From: Diaporthe sp. PMI_573
Lineage: Eukaryota > Ascomycota > Sordariomycetes > Diaporthales > Diaporthaceae
Assembly: GCA_021399435.1 (NCBI GenBank)
Contig: JAJTUP010000117.1
Span: 62,001 to 126,000 of the forward strand
Reading direction: 5' to 3'
Length of the DNA: 64,000 nt
A program made the translations under genes and the position numbers. The notes under the pieces were generated by a model. The model was not told the origin of the DNA. It did no database searches and was given only the letters and a program-made list of their open reading frames with translations. Within the stretch, counting starts at the first letter, position 1. Every line of letters starts with the position of its first letter. Shown here in pieces: positions 18,955-31,980 of this stretch.

Positions 18955-21900
18955 TTGATACAGTTGGGAAAACCTGAGATTTTGCAAACACCAAATATAT
19001 TCACACGTATAATAGCAACCTCCCAACATAAAGGACAAGGCAATCCTGTTGCTAAACCGACCAACATCATGTTGAGCCCAAGGAAAGGACGTGGAGGGAA
19101 TAGAAGAAACGAGAACACCGTGCTCCCAACCACGATCACAACTATCAGACCATCCCAGGGCATAGAACTGAAACGAGTTGCCAGCGTCCCTGCTGCCAGT
19201 CTTCCCAGCCTCATACAAGGCTCCAGAGGGAGCCGAACAAGTCAAAATTCCGGACCCGTCGATACAACAACCATCCTCACCCCAGCACAGAGCAACCCCG
19301 AAATCAGTCCCCCCACCCCAAGGAAAGGACGTGGAGGCAGCCATAGAAGTCTAGGTATAAGCACTGACCTGTCACTCAACAGTCAAAGCGAAGCAGTATC
19401 CAGCATTTCAAACATCCCCATACGGATACCCTCCCAAGTAGCCAGTCCAACCGTCCGCAGACTTGAGCGAAGGGTCGAGGAACCTAGGTTAGGAAATGGC
19501 AGTGGACATACTAACAAGGGCCCTATATGGGTTCGTAGCACCGCCTCTGAGCCTACAACCACGCGTGACGGTGGCCTGGTACTACATTTGCCCATTAATA
19601 GACGGCAGGACGCAACTAAACGTCATAATGACAGGGAGTCATCATCTACGGATGATAGAACCAGGCAGAAACTTCGTCCAAGAGAGAGTACAGGCGGCAG
19701 ACCAGCGCCATCTGCGAAGGTTAGAGGATTCTGGAAACCATGCCTGGTGCCGCCCCGTAGACCAAGAGATAGTGGTTTCCAGGGTCAAGGCGTTCCACGA
19801 AAACATGCACGATGATACAACGCTCGAAATAAGTTATTGCAGGATTTGCTACCAGCAGCGGGCGTCCAGCGCTGTAGTGGAGAGCACCTGGGCGGAGCTA
19901 GAGCCTCTTTACCGAGAAATAGAAGAGCAGATCCCACTGGCAGATAGGGAGCCCTTCAACTGCGACCGATGTTTTCCTCGGGATCACCAAGCAACCATCC
20001 CCGTGTGTAAAGACTGTACTGAGTCTTTAAGGAAGAAGAAGCTACCATACCCCTGCCGTGTAAACAACCTCGCCCTCCCCTGCATCCACCGCTACCCTGA
20101 CGAGCTCAAGGACCTCTCCCCGCTAGAGGAGCGCCTCATAGGGATATATATCCCTTGCGGCTGGATCACCAAGGTGACTATCGACCTTGAGAAGGGCACA
20201 AGTGGTCGATACCGGAGGCACATTAAGGGTCATATCATGCCTGTGCCTAACGACGTCCAAGGCCTGGCGGCAAACGTCCTACCTCACCCCCTCCTGGAGG
20301 AAAGCGAGCGGATACACGTCTGCTTCGTCGGGCCCCGCAAACCAGCACCTCAGCACCTCAATTTCATGCTATCAGTCAACCCGCAGAAGGTCAAGCGTGC
20401 GCTCGTGTGGCTGAAGAGGCACAATGAGCACTACAAAGACATTCACATTAGCGAGGAGAACCTGAACAGCTGGGGACGGCCGTCACCCGGTTCCGAAGTG
20501 CCAACAGAACTATACGAGCAGATGGTGGCACAAGACTTACGCGCGGAAGACGATATCCGGACGGGCCACTATGTCCCAGCCGCAGAGCCTGGGCGGCCTG
20601 ATGCGCCTATCAAGACCGCAGAGGAGGTCCTTACCCAGCTCGAGAACAGGGAATCCGACGCTGCTCGCCTCGAGGCCGAGAGCAACACCAGGCTGGGGGC
20701 AATTCACACAGGCACACTGGAGCCGGTTGATATGGAACCCAGCCAGGTTGAGGAAGAGCTCTGCGAGCTCACATCGACCGGCCTGATCAGCACAGAGATG
20801 GATGGTGAGCATACACCAGAGGAGCGCCTCCACGTCCTCCGGGCGGCCGCGGCAGATGCTGGAAGACGGACGCGAGGAAGGAAGCCGGACAGCGCCAACA
20901 AGGCAACGAGCCTTGCGGGTAGCCACGCCGGGTTGTACATCCTAAGCCGGAGAGGTGAAGAGTTGGCGGACTCAAACGACCCAGATTTCTTCCCCAAGAC
21001 ATTTCCGTGCCTGTTCCCCTCGGGCCGCGGCGGACCGAGAGTACGAGGCGATCAGGAGGAGGGCATGCGAGACACGGGCCCAGCCGGCCAAGACGACACC
21101 CAAGGCCACAAGCAAACAGGGTTCTACCTCAGACCGTGGGCACGCACGCTGCTCCAGAGGCATGGTAGGTACGTTACTGCTCATCCCCAAATATATCATG
21201 CGAATATGACCTAACTGTGTAGATCAGGGGGTTACTTCGCAACTCACCCAACATTCCCGTTCATGGTATTCAATATGCTTGTGAGGTCAGAGAACCGAAG
21301 AATAAGCTACAGCCGCATGAACAAAGCATCCTTTGGCAGGATTGAAGAGATAGCGGCAACCCTAACTCCAGAGGAGGTCGAGCAGGCTGCCGCCGAGTAC
21401 AAGAAGACGCGGAGCACGACCAACGAGAGGGTAGCATACCTCATGCGAGAGGTAAGCGCCTTCGGCGAGCGGCAGCATATGTCGAACGAGGAGAGGCTCT
21501 ACTGCCGGAGGAAGATCAAGTCGCTCTGTCTCAAGAGAGGCATGCCATGTATCTGGTATACGATCAACCCAAACGACCTGACAAACGAGGTCAACATGAA
21601 GTTGGCTGCATTCCGGGTAGCTGACGGAAAAGAAGCGGAGGAGCTGATGGAAAAGTTCCGGAAGCAGATCGGCCGCGTCCAGCACGTCGTGCGGGATGCA
21701 GTCAGCTCAGCCAAGTTCTTTCACGGGAGCTAGGGCTGTTCTTTGACCACCTAGTGGCAGTAGGGGAGGACTCTGTGTTTGGCCGGGTATCTTGTTACTT
21801 TGGTTGTGTTGAGACCAACGAGCGTGGTGGCCTCCACCTCCACGGCCTCTTATGGCTAGAGGCTAATGCCGAGCTTCCCAACCTATTTGGGGATCTTAGC

Positions 21901-22340
21901 AGGCCTGGAAACGAGGCATATGGCCTACAAGTTTGTAACTATATTGACCCGGTATTCAGCGAGGTAAGAGCCTACCCTAGCAAACCAACCAATTATATAA
22001 GACTAATAGCTTACAGTGCTGTGATGAACAACAAGCTAGGCAATACCGGCGCTGGGAAAGCGTCTTCACCGACATCAAACATCTCACCCAAGACCTCTCA
22101 AAGCTGGGCGAGGTATTTGGACAAGAAGCAAACTGGGTGGCTCACCGATGCCAAATGCACAGCTGCGGCGCAACATGCACAAAGTACAGCTTTAAGGGTG
22201 ACGGCAAGGGGAAGCGCCCACGTCCCTGCCGGTTCAAGGCGCCATGGAAGCTACGCGAGAAGACCGAGTTTACCAGCGACGGGCTGTTGCACATAAGGCG
22301 AGAGCACGAGCGTATAAACCGGTATAGCCCAGCCCTAAGA
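18955..22340 (+). pseudogene. Helitron Rep (N-terminal half), truncated
   Basis: Rolling-circle transposon protein. The N-terminal low-complexity region leads through a frameshift near 19760 into a region with ICYQQ and NNLALPCIHRYPDEL (a zinc-ligand-rich segment common in fungal Helitrons), then the Helitron_like_N domain. An intron with donor GTACGT (about 21170-21223) rejoins GRSGGYFATHPTF. A one-base loss near 21723 breaks FFHRELGLFFD. The HUH-type motif is visible as GLHLHG. A second intron (21964-22016) restores CCDEQQ. The homology stops at NRYSPAL (about 22340), before the catalytic-tyrosine region, so the relaxase is incomplete. The matching helicase half is not adjacent. Confidence 0.85.
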
Positions 22341-23332
22341 AGCGGTCCAGTTTGGGAAGGCAGGAGGTAGCAACCACATCCGTGGCATGTTCAAACATTC
22401 TTCGTTCTCTGCAGGGCGAATTAATGTGCTGTACAGCGTCAGTGTCAACTTCATTTTTTGAGCTCCTCGTGGTAAATACACAACGACCTCAACCCCGGCC
22501 AGTTCCCTCACCGCGGTAGCAACATCAATCGCAATCGGCTTTTTGATCTTCTACCTCACCAAATTGACGGCGATCAGATTGTGATGCCACCGACCATTTC
22601 AAAGCGACAGCCACAAATTCCGCCGTCTAATCCTCAGAGCCTCGGACTCCCTCTTGTTCTCATTGGCAGTCGGAAGGCAGGCTGTCGTCGCCGTTAGCGG
22701 TAGCCATTTTAACCCGTTGAAAATAGTGGCCACCTCCGCCTCCGACGGTCGACACCACCTGATCCGCTAGCTTGTCTAGTATAAACCCTCGAGCGCGGTC
22801 CGCAGCGCAACGGCACGTAATGCTTGGTACAACGGCGCGGGGCGTAATCTGCATTTGCGTCAATTGCCCAGAGAAAGTCCAAGGAGAGCACTTCTCGGGC
22901 CCCCGCGGGACAGACATCATAATTCAAGCGACAGTCTCGTTCTCGTATTCGGGAAAAATGGTGTTGTTCCCATTTGGAGAAGCGGATCTAAATCATCTAA
23001 CACAGCATGCTTCCCGCCTGAACCTTGTGCTAACGATGTCCACAGGTCTGATTCGCCAGCTCTATAGGACGACAGGGGTCCTGTGAGTCCAAGGTAACAC
23101 CAAGGTGGAGTGTGATACACGGCCCGTTCGATTAACACTGCCCGCAGCGAGCTTGTCCCTTTCGGTTGTTGGGGTTGGAGGTGGCAAGCAACAGCTGAGG
23201 CCAAAGCTGTGTGTGTGCGTCAATGATGTGTTACTTATAACCCAGCTCGTCTGCCCTGACGTTCCCCCACCTCGGGACTGGCTCTCCCACGTCGACTACA
23301 TCACTCTCGGACCACCACGTCCACTGCCAGCC
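22341..23332. other. Intergenic, probable P450 promoter at right end
   Basis: No gene recognised. The right third precedes the P450 start and is presumably its promoter and 5' leader. Confidence 0.5.
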
Positions 23333-25201
23333 ATGGCGACTTCAACGGCTTTCACCTCGGCCTTTTTATACCAGAACTGGCCCGCCAGCATCTACATCCT
23401 CCTGCTGTCCGTCATTGCCGTCTTCATCAAGATACAATGGCAGCCGTCCTTCCCCAAGACTGCTCCAAAGCAGATCAAGGAGGGCTACCCCCTGCTCGGA
23501 GCCCTTCGACTCTTCACCAGCAGGGGAGACTTCTACAAGGACGCTCTCAACCGTTCCAACACTGGTAACTTCAGCTTCTACTTTGGCAAGCACCAACTTG
23601 TTGGGATGTCGGGGGTCGAGGGACGGAAGACTTTCTTCGACTCCAAGGATTTGAACATGTCGGAGGGGTGAGTAGCCCCTCAATGGAGATCAAAACTCAA
23701 AGACAGAAGGCAAAGCGTGCCTTCGAGCAAGCCTAGTACTGACCAAGAGCCCACTGGAACAGATACGCCGTGATGTTTACCGCATCCCCTCAAGTCGGAA
23801 AGCAGAACGATCCCGGGTCGGCCAGCCAAGTCAGCCTGTGGTTCAGCAGGACAATCACAAAGCTGATGAAGAAGGAGAACTTTGTCCGCAACCTCAGGCT
23901 GCTCACCACCGACACGGCGACGGCCCTCGACGCCATGGTGAAGCGCAGCGGGGGAAACCAGGAGACGGGCACCTTCGACCCGTTCGACGACATCTACCAC
24001 ATCGTGTACCAGCTCACGATGCGCACCGTCGGCGCGACGGAGATCGCGGATTCCCCGCAGCTGCTGAGGCGGACGCTGGGCCTGTTCGAGGAGGTCGAGC
24101 GCAACACGAGCACCACGCGCATCATCTTCCCCTGGATGCCGACGCTCGGCTACGTCCGGCAGACGATCGCGGGCGGGAAGCTGTACGTCATCTTTGACAA
24201 GATCGCCAAGGAGAGGAGGAGGACGGGGAAGACGCACGAGGACGCGTTTCAGTTCCTTATGGGTACCGGTGAGGATATCGTGCGGATTTTGACTGTGAGT
24301 TTTGACTTGGCCCCCCTCAGTCTCACGCCCCTGGCTCAATCTGGAGGAAGAATAAGTGGAGTTGCACTGCATCGCGGCCCGGATCGCTTCCTTCAGGCTA
24401 GCTAGCCGGTCTCACGTCATACGAAACCCTGCGAGGCACCCAAGCCCGTCTTACTTCCCCTTACCCACCCGCACGCATCCACTTTTTCCGTCCTATTCCA
24501 CGATAAGCTCACAGCACAAATTCTAGTTCGTCCTTCGCGCCCTCTTCGCCGGCCAGATCAACTCAGGCATAAACACAGGCTGGCTCCTCTGCTACCTAGC
24601 CACCAACCCAGAGTGGTACGCCCGGATCCAGGGCGAGGTAGACGCGGCCCTGAGGAAGCACCGCACCTCCCCGAACCAGACCCCCGCCGAGGTCCTGGCG
24701 ACCCTCAGCCTCGACGACTGGGAGGCCGAGTTCCCGCTCATCGACCTCGCCCTGCGCGAGACGATCCGGTTCCAGCTCGTGGGGACCGCCTTCCGCAAGA
24801 ACATATCGGGCCGCGACGTCCCCATCGGCAGCTCGGGCGAGGTCGTGCCCCGGGACGGCTTCGCGCTGTACTGGATCGACGACGTCCACTTCAACCCGGA
24901 GGTGTACACGAATCCCAACGAGTGGGACCCGGGGAGGTACCTCCCCGAGCGCGCAGAGGACAAGAAGGTGCCGTTTGGGTATGTCGGGTGGGGCGTGGGC
25001 CGGCACCCGTGCCTGGGCATGCGGTTCGCCAAGCTCGAGATGAGTATTATCGGGGCGCTGTTTGTTGCCATGTTTGATTTTCAGCTGTTTGATGATAAGG
25101 GGAATAGGATGGACCGGGCGCCTTTTATTAGTCGGAATCGGCACTCTGCTAAGAAGCCTGATGAGCAGCTTAGGTTGAGGTATACGGTGCGGCAGCACTG
25201 A
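23333..25201 (+). CDS. Cytochrome P450 monooxygenase
   Basis: Three exons (23333-23667, 23763-24294, 24527-25201; introns GT-AG) give 513 aa, a normal P450 length. N-terminal hydrophobic anchor (YILLLSVIAVFIKI, about residues 22-36) followed by a Pro/Gly hinge indicates an endoplasmic-reticulum membrane enzyme. I-helix LFAGQINSGINT, K-helix ExxR as LRETIR, a WDPGRYLP meander and heme-binding loop GWGVGRHPCLG with the Cys ligand are all intact. The AGQ-type I-helix recalls the CYP51/CYP7-like group more than most secondary-metabolism P450s. No other biosynthetic gene lies nearby, so the substrate cannot be inferred. GC-rich third positions contrast with the surrounding AT-rich repeats. Confidence 0.93.
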
Positions 25202-27875
25202 TATCATTAGAGAGCGGGAAATTGTGTGTTTTTGGTGGTTTAGTGTGTACGGTTCTACATGAGCGATGATTTAACACACGATTGTACGTGTTACAGCCTT
25301 TGAGCTCCCGCACTGGGCATTGGTGCTTCTCATCATAGTTAACGCACGCCTCACGGCCGCATATGGATTCTAGGCTATCTAGGTGATTCTATGTAGTAGT
25401 GAAGAACAGATGCTATGTGTGCTTCATCACGGTGCGCAGGGTATCGATCTAGACGCCAATGTCAAGCCCAACCCAAAGTTTCCTCAATTCCCGATTGAAC
25501 GCCGTGCTCCTACCCGACCCATGCCTGTCCTGATGGGGAAACTCGACGCAAACAAACACAACACCTCCCAATGCAGATACACAATACCAACGGCCCGCCA
25601 TCGAGCAGCGTCACGTGGCGCCAGTGAGTGGCAGGTTGGTCGCGGGCAGTTCTGACTCTGTTGGGTAGTGCACAGTATAGAACACGACGGGAGAAGAAAT
25701 GGTTCTACAGATACAGTATGTATCATCGTCCGTGGGACCGGGCCATAGAAGCAGAGACGTCAGTGAACATGCCCACGCTGGCCCGCGTATTACTATCTCT
25801 GCTTGGGGGAAACGTGCGTCTGGGAAAGTACCCTTTTGACTTGGCAAACAAATTGATGGCATGCGGACAACTGTATTTAAGATGCTAGCACTCGTGGACG
25901 CAAGGAAGGTGGTCTTATGATATGATAGGGTCTATAAACTGAATGGGTTCCATAGAAAACGATACGCTTTGGGCCGTGCCCTCCATACCAGATTTTCAGA
26001 CTTGTCAGTAAGCAGTGGTCTTCTAAGAGCTGGCTTCAAGCCCGCCAAGCGACGTGGCCTGATCTGGTCCTGTCTTGGAAACATGCACAGTCAGACGATT
26101 CGCTTCTTCGAAGCTTCACAGAATTGAAAATCAACAGCTGCACCTTCCATTATATTTCTTGTCATCTCTCCTCAGTTCAGTCGATTTGTTGACAATGAGG
26201 AAGTTCGCGTGAGAAAGGCGACGTTGCAAAATAGAAGGAACCGGCTTTTCTGATATAGATCGGGGTTCAGGATTACCTCCCCTCGGGATCGGATCGGCTA
26301 TTACCAGGGAATGCAGCCTCTGTCCTTTGATCCTGTATATATAGATGAAATATCTGAAGGTATGGCTGTATTCTATCAGCTGGGGGCGCGGATGGATTCG
26401 ATGATGGATTCCCCGAGCCAGCTGTGTCAGACATGAATGCGCTCGCTAGATCCAGCGGAGGATGTGATTGAAATAGGTTATGCGAAATCATGTCATCCGG
26501 AGATGTCAACCTATAAAAATATTGGAAGCAAATTCTACAATACAAAGTACATTGAGAAAGCGAACTAAACACCTTGCACTGCACCTGTTCCCTAATTCCC
26601 TCGGACACAAGCGAACTTGAGGCCAAAAGCCAAGCTCAGTTATAAATGATCTGTGATACACACAAGCAGAGTGTAGCGTGAGTCTCAGTGCATCATGGCG
26701 ACGATGAACCCTTCCCAAGCAGCCAGCAGCACAATCTAGCGAACAGATTCTCCAACACTTGTTACTGATGCAGCCGCAGTTGTCAAAACATCGAGCGATT
26801 TTTATGAATCTCTGCCACGGTCCCGGTAGGTTGTACCACTGGGACCATCAGCCCTGCTTGGGCAGTTTCGGCAGTGGTCGATTTGGTGGTGGGTCGGGGT
26901 ATGGGGGCAGCTGGGAAGGTCGCTGTGTACCAGTAGACATCGCGTATTGATGGTTCAGGAAACTCTGCGTATCCTGTATGCTGCTTGCGGACGCTCGAAA
27001 CTAGGCGTGTTGTATAACAATGAAGGGAGACTGCAGACAAAGGCAACAGGTGGCTGACGAAAGGTAGGAAAGACGCACCTCTTTTATCTACCACTTGAAA
27101 GATCTCAGTTGCTATGCGGTCTTGTGAGGTAGGTACTTCTTCCTAGTGGGGAATCGAATGCTCTGACTGCGGAGACGCCATCAGTGGTTGATTTTACTGT
27201 ATAGCTACCAGAATCATAACGAAAAGTAGCTTGTCTACTTTAAAGTAGATCTGACCATCTCCGCGGAGCCGCACTTAGGGAATGTTGTCACCTCGCTGGG
27301 CGAATACCAAGCCGAGGGAACAGCGCCAGTCTAGCACACACCGGAGCAGACAACGAAGTCCGGGGCGCGCAGTAACTCGCGCTTGCCAGTTGCAGCCGAG
27401 CAAGCAAGCCTCTCCAGGCATTCTTGCAGAAGAAAAATCAAAATCCGGGGAACGCTAGGCCTCCACCCTTCTCCACATTCAAGCCAGAGACGTCATACCA
27501 CGGTCACGTTCAACGTGCCGAGCAATGGGCGTTCTCAATCGGCCATTCCCATCGAGTTGTCAGGCACCACGGCTTTCGTGTGATCATGAATGTTATCTAA
27601 CCCTCCGAGGAGAAGCAAAGATCACCAGATATGTTTCGATTTGAACTACAGCTTGCAAGCGCGCATAGATGAGGTGATGGGCTCCGGCCGCCCTTCCTCC
27701 ATTGATTTTACATAATAGCCGTCGCCCGCTCGCCGAATAAGACGTCTTTCAGCACAGACATTTCACACCACTGCTGTCGCGCAGGTCAGCCACGAGCACC
27801 AGGCCTGTATCTCTCAAGCTTCCCTTTGCCTCTGTCTTGCGAGTGAGTCCCTAGCCGGCCGGCCGCCCTGTCGCC
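25202..27875. other. Gene-poor stretch, nothing convincing
   Basis: Frames up to about 117 codons occur on both strands without domains or splice logic. No inverted repeats with target duplications were noticed. Confidence 0.5.
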
Positions 27876-28100
27876 ATGTCGCCCTCTACCTCGAGACGCC
27901 ACAGTTCCGACTCGCGAGACATGTTCCGTCCAAGTAAGCTCGAGTTAAGCCTCGTGGCAGCCCTTGGCACCTTCGGATCATCAATGTTTTCGCTACCTCA
28001 CTGGCATCCAATCAGCGAGCACCTCAGGCTTTCCGGCCATGGTGCGTTGTTGAAGACATCCGAGTCCTTACTTGATGATTATTCGATAAGTCGTCACTGA
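27876..28100 (+). other. Possible 5' exon of an unknown gene
   Basis: ATG in a good context follows a CT-rich leader (about 27770-27870), giving a frame starting MSPSTSRRHSSDSRDMFRP and then GTAAGC, a plausible intron donor. No continuing exon with recognisable sequence was found, so this may be a truncated gene. Confidence 0.25.
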
Positions 28101-29934
28101 AACTCATTCAGCTTTTCACGGCATCACTGTCGGCCTATTTTGTCTGGTCCAAGTGGATACCAGTGTTCTTTCTTTTCAAAAGTGTACAGTACAGTGAACC
28201 CACAAAAGGTACTATTTTTCCACTGAAGCCCGAAATGAATCGTCTTCACGACGTCTTCCAATACCTTGCGCTGCCTCCCGGGTCTTGAAAGTTTTGACGG
28301 TTCCAGTTTCTCCATTCTCACCAAAATAGACATCTCACAGCAAACTGGTTTACCAAGCCACTACTTCTCAATGCTCTACAGCACTGTATGTACCCGTAGC
28401 CACTAAGAAAATGAATGAAATGTTCGTATTATTCAAAGCCATTCTCGACACTTTTCACAGCCCCGAATGTATTACGGCAATAGCTTTCACAAGAGTTGGA
28501 CTTCGGGTCAAAATTTACCTTGTACTTTTGGTTCAATAGTCAAAGAAAAGGCAGGTGCAAGCCTATGCAGCCTCTGTACTACTATTTTTAGGGGTGCAAA
28601 AAATCAAGCAAGCTCCGGCCCTGAAACTTCATTATGGCCCACGCTTTTCGAGTAAGCTCCTGCCAACGCACATTCGATATCATAGCATTCCAGCACTAGT
28701 AAGTACCTTGTAACTTGATTGGTCAGATTCAAGGCATGATCTCGTCGGAGGCTGGCCTACAACTAGTTCAGCCATTGGGAAATCAAGTCAATGGTTGGTT
28801 GAGTGGCAGGTAGCTCATGACCAGTTCGCGCTCTCCAGTACACCACTAATCCACCAAGCCACAGAAGCGACAGCTTCACACCACCATTACTAAAAAAGAC
28901 AACTTAATTAAAAATTTCACCGGCACCCAGTTCACCCTCCACTCCAAAACATCACGTGGCAAGTCTACTGTATACGAGCTCATAGCCACGGACTGTGTCT
29001 GCCATACTTAGCAAGTGCTATAGTCTAAAGATGATCATTTTTGCGTGGCCAGTCGCCTCGGTGGCGGGACTTGCCCGTCCCATTTGTTTCTTGATAGGTA
29101 CTAAATCGGGGTTGCAAAGTGGGACGCAGCCCAGTGACCCAATTTTGGTCAGACGTGTGTAAGAGGGTGACGGATCAAAGTTGGTACTTCGTCACACCGT
29201 ATGAAGATAGTCACACGGCATTATGGGTTCAGTCTGGCCGACTCACATGGCCAAGTCTGACTGCCCAGATGAAGGGCGGAATGGTTGCGTAAGCCTCCTA
29301 CCGAAACTACCACCTTCCATCCTTTTCATGTGTACTGTTGTGGAAAAGCAAAGATGGCCTTACATGCGTCCCGCGGCTTTTTCGTCTGCATCGCACATTC
29401 CCAACCCATCCTTGCGGATTGCCACGGTCGGTTCAGCGCTTGTCAAGCGATGCCCCCCTATCGTGATAGCTCACCTTAGGCGTAGGCGGTGGTGGCGATG
29501 ACTATGAGGTGTTGTTCCGAGGATATGCTGATTGCCTAGGTCTGCCACTAAATTTTGGTGTGGTGTGCGGGAGCGTGACATACCAACCGGGGGGGGGGCA
29601 TCACTGTATCACTGTGCTTGCAAGCGACAGCGGCCCTATTCGGCCAGCTACATTCCTAAAACTTGGGGGCACCGAGTGGCTTTCCCGGTTGTAGCTCCAA
29701 TTGGTCATGAGGTCGTGCCTCCTGGTCGCCCTCCAAAATGATAGCTCAGCCTCATTTCCTCCGCATGGAGAAGCAACATTGCCCTAACCTCCTTGTAATT
29801 TATATGGCGGGCCCATAGTTGAAATAAATACGTGCATATGGGGTGGCATATTTAGTCAGGAACGGTTGTGCAGGATCAAAAACCGGTTGTACGAATATCC
29901 TCCTTCTTTTCGCTTTAAACGTAATTCTAGGCGA
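28101..29934. other. Gene-poor stretch, nothing convincing
   Basis: AT-rich and mixed sequence with short frames only. A G9 run is at about 29590. Nothing recognised. Confidence 0.5.
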
Positions 29935-30696
29935 CTACGCTATACACCCGGCCAAAACACCGTCATAGTTATGCGGAACTTGGTCGCTTACTATCCATTC
30001 CAGCAACCACAATGCAGCTGTACTGGCATCTCCACTCCCGCAGAATTTCGCCCACGCCCCGCCTTTGCTATCGCTCAGCTCTAGCCGCCCCGTCTCATCC
30101 CTAAATTGTAGGACGATCGACCAGCAGGTCTTGTACCCATCAGTTCTCCCAGGTTTCGGCATACCGAACACAACCGCCAGACGATAGTACAATAAATGCG
30201 AGGAAATGGCCTCATGTAAGAACCTCTTTTTGACTGTGTATTCTTGGCATCCGCCTCTCGGCCTGCAGACTTCGAGTTGAAGGTCAATGGCACACCACCG
30301 GATACGATCCACGGGTACGAAACTGTCGTTCGCATAGCTCCAGTCAATTCGAGGTCTCTCCAGTAGGGCATCGGCGACTTCTTGCGAAAACCGCTCGCGA
30401 TTGTGCAGAACGACAGCTCTGTCTGCTTCGGGGCACTGGTTCCCATGATGGGGATGTTCTCGGATGTGCTTGACTTCCTCCAGAATATAACTAAACAAGA
30501 TCTGTTTCTGTTGATATCCCAACGAGTTGAAGCTGCGAAAAGGTTCGTCGCTGCATAGAAGCGATTCAAGCTGGTCCGCGGGCAGTTCGCCAGTTGCAAT
30601 CCTGCGGGCAGGCACGCCATCAGGAATGGACTCAACCTGGTCGTGGTGGGCATTTCCACGAGGAGCCGACGTAGAACTAATCGCATAGCGTTCCAT
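29935..30696 (-). CDS. Hypothetical protein, 253 aa
   Basis: Single uninterrupted frame from ATG 30696. Soluble, mixed alpha/beta composition, no signal peptide or membrane segment. The middle holds WCAIDLQLEVCRPRGGCQEY, and the C-terminus (AALWLLEWIVSDQVPHNYDG) recalls a motif I associate with uncharacterised fungal proteins. An overlapping frame (30081-30707) is less protein-like. No function is proposed. Its neighbours are transposon fragments. Confidence 0.5.
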   Translation of the reverse strand: MERYAISSTSAPRGNAHHDQVESIPDGVPARRIATGELPADQLESLLCSDEPFRSFNSLGYQQKQILFSYILEEVKHIREHPHHGNQCPEADRAVVLHNRERFSQEVADALLERPRIDWSYANDSFVPVDRIRWCAIDLQLEVCRPRGGCQEYTVKKRFLHEAISSHLLYYRLAVVFGMPKPGRTDGYKTCWSIVLQFRDETGRLELSDSKGGAWAKFCGSGDASTAALWLLEWIVSDQVPHNYDGVLAGCIA

Positions 30697-31216
30697 TGTG
30701 CAGACAATATATGGTAAGTGTTGTCGGAATAACTGATTCGAACCGGGTGCGTCTGAAGCAGAAATTGATTGTTAGGCGTTACTGGACTGTGGCCGCTTTA
30801 TATAGTTTTTGCGGGGGCTCTGAGACCCGATGCAACGGCCGGCTTTGCTGCCTAGAAATCCGCCAACGGGCCTTGTATGACCAAAAGTTTTGAGACCGAG
30901 GATTCGCAGGGCAATAAAAGGGGGAGGTACAGGGGTACATGTGCTGGCCCTGTGTACACATCTTTAAGTTCACTATGGGCTCGCCATACAAAACATTAAT
31001 ACAACCTTATCCACAATATATCTCTTCCTACAGGAGGGGGGTATGTCCTCGCTCTCCCCTGATGAGCTGCCTAACGTCTTCATCGTCACGTCAAAGCGTA
31101 CGACTCTACTCCACGCCTATAATGGTCGTGTCGAGAAAAGTTGAGTAGCTGGACGTGATATACCCATGTGTATGGCATTGGTCCATATTGTATTGTATTG
31201 CCAAGAACCCAATATA
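30697..31216. other. Intergenic, nothing recognised
   Basis: Contains the probable promoter of the 253-aa gene. AT-rich palindromic sequence (ATATATTGG/CCAATATAT) appears at the right edge. Confidence 0.45.
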
Positions 31217-31960
31217 TTGGCAGTGTGACAATATATCCAATATATTCCACGTGGCCTTCATCATTCAACTGCCGCGGCGAGATTATCGTCGCCTTGAAAA
31301 TCCCGTATCCTAAACCATGACTTCAAGCATTCTAATGCTTCAACCATATCACTCCCAAGTCGATTTCGACGATCTATAATGGTTATCTTTGCCCCAGAGA
31401 AGAGTCGTTCAGGCTCGGCAGACATTGCAGGAATTGACAGTATATCCACTGCCATTTTGCTCAGGTTAGGATAGTTTTTTTGCTGTGTCTCCTCTAGCCA
31501 CCATGCAAGGGCGCTTGTAAACCCATAAACCCGTTCAGACCTACAATAACGCTCATACTCATCTGTGATAAGCGCTGGTTGTAGATGCTTATTTCTCCAA
31601 TTTAAGAACTCGTTCGTAGTCGTTGACGGGACCTCAGATAGAGGAAGATGCGGCTCCACAGGTTTGTACTCATCCCACAGTGCCTCTATCAACTTCTTCG
31701 ACGGCTCAACCCATTCCTTCTTCCAGTTCTCGTGTATGTAGTGCCATTTATGCGAAGGATGGAGCACAATCGCAGCAACGTAGGCAGGCGATTCATCAGT
31801 AAGGCGATAGTACTTGTCCATTTTCGCCCAACCCGAGTTATACATCGGCGTCATAATCCGGTCGTCCATATGTGCCTCCTTCCCCGCTTCCAATTGTGCC
31901 AATACAAAGTCCATAGCCAAGAGGACATTGTCGAGGGTGCACAGCGATGCGCCTTATTTA
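31217..31960 (-). pseudogene. hAT transposase C-terminal fragment
   Basis: The reading frame contains the hAT catalytic tail and dimerisation domain: GWAKMDKYYRLTDESPAYVAA, ALAWWLEETQQKNYPNLSKM, PAMSAEPERLFSGAKI and DRRNRLGSDMVEALECLKSW. The N-terminal BED finger and the first half of the catalytic domain are missing. A hAT-like terminus CAGTGTGACAATATAT begins at 31217. The coding match stops at about 31960 (SLCTLDNVLLAMDF) next to an unrelated coding fragment. Confidence 0.85.
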
Positions 31961-31980
31961 TCCCCAGCGCCTTAGATCCT

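Noticed and set aside
23333..25201. Secondary-metabolite cluster around the P450
   Set aside because: No synthase, transporter or other tailoring enzyme is recognisable within 10 kb on either side.
30720..30745. tRNA B-box (GGTTCGAATC) on the minus strand
   Set aside because: Flanking bases do not form T-arm or acceptor stems and no A-box lies upstream.
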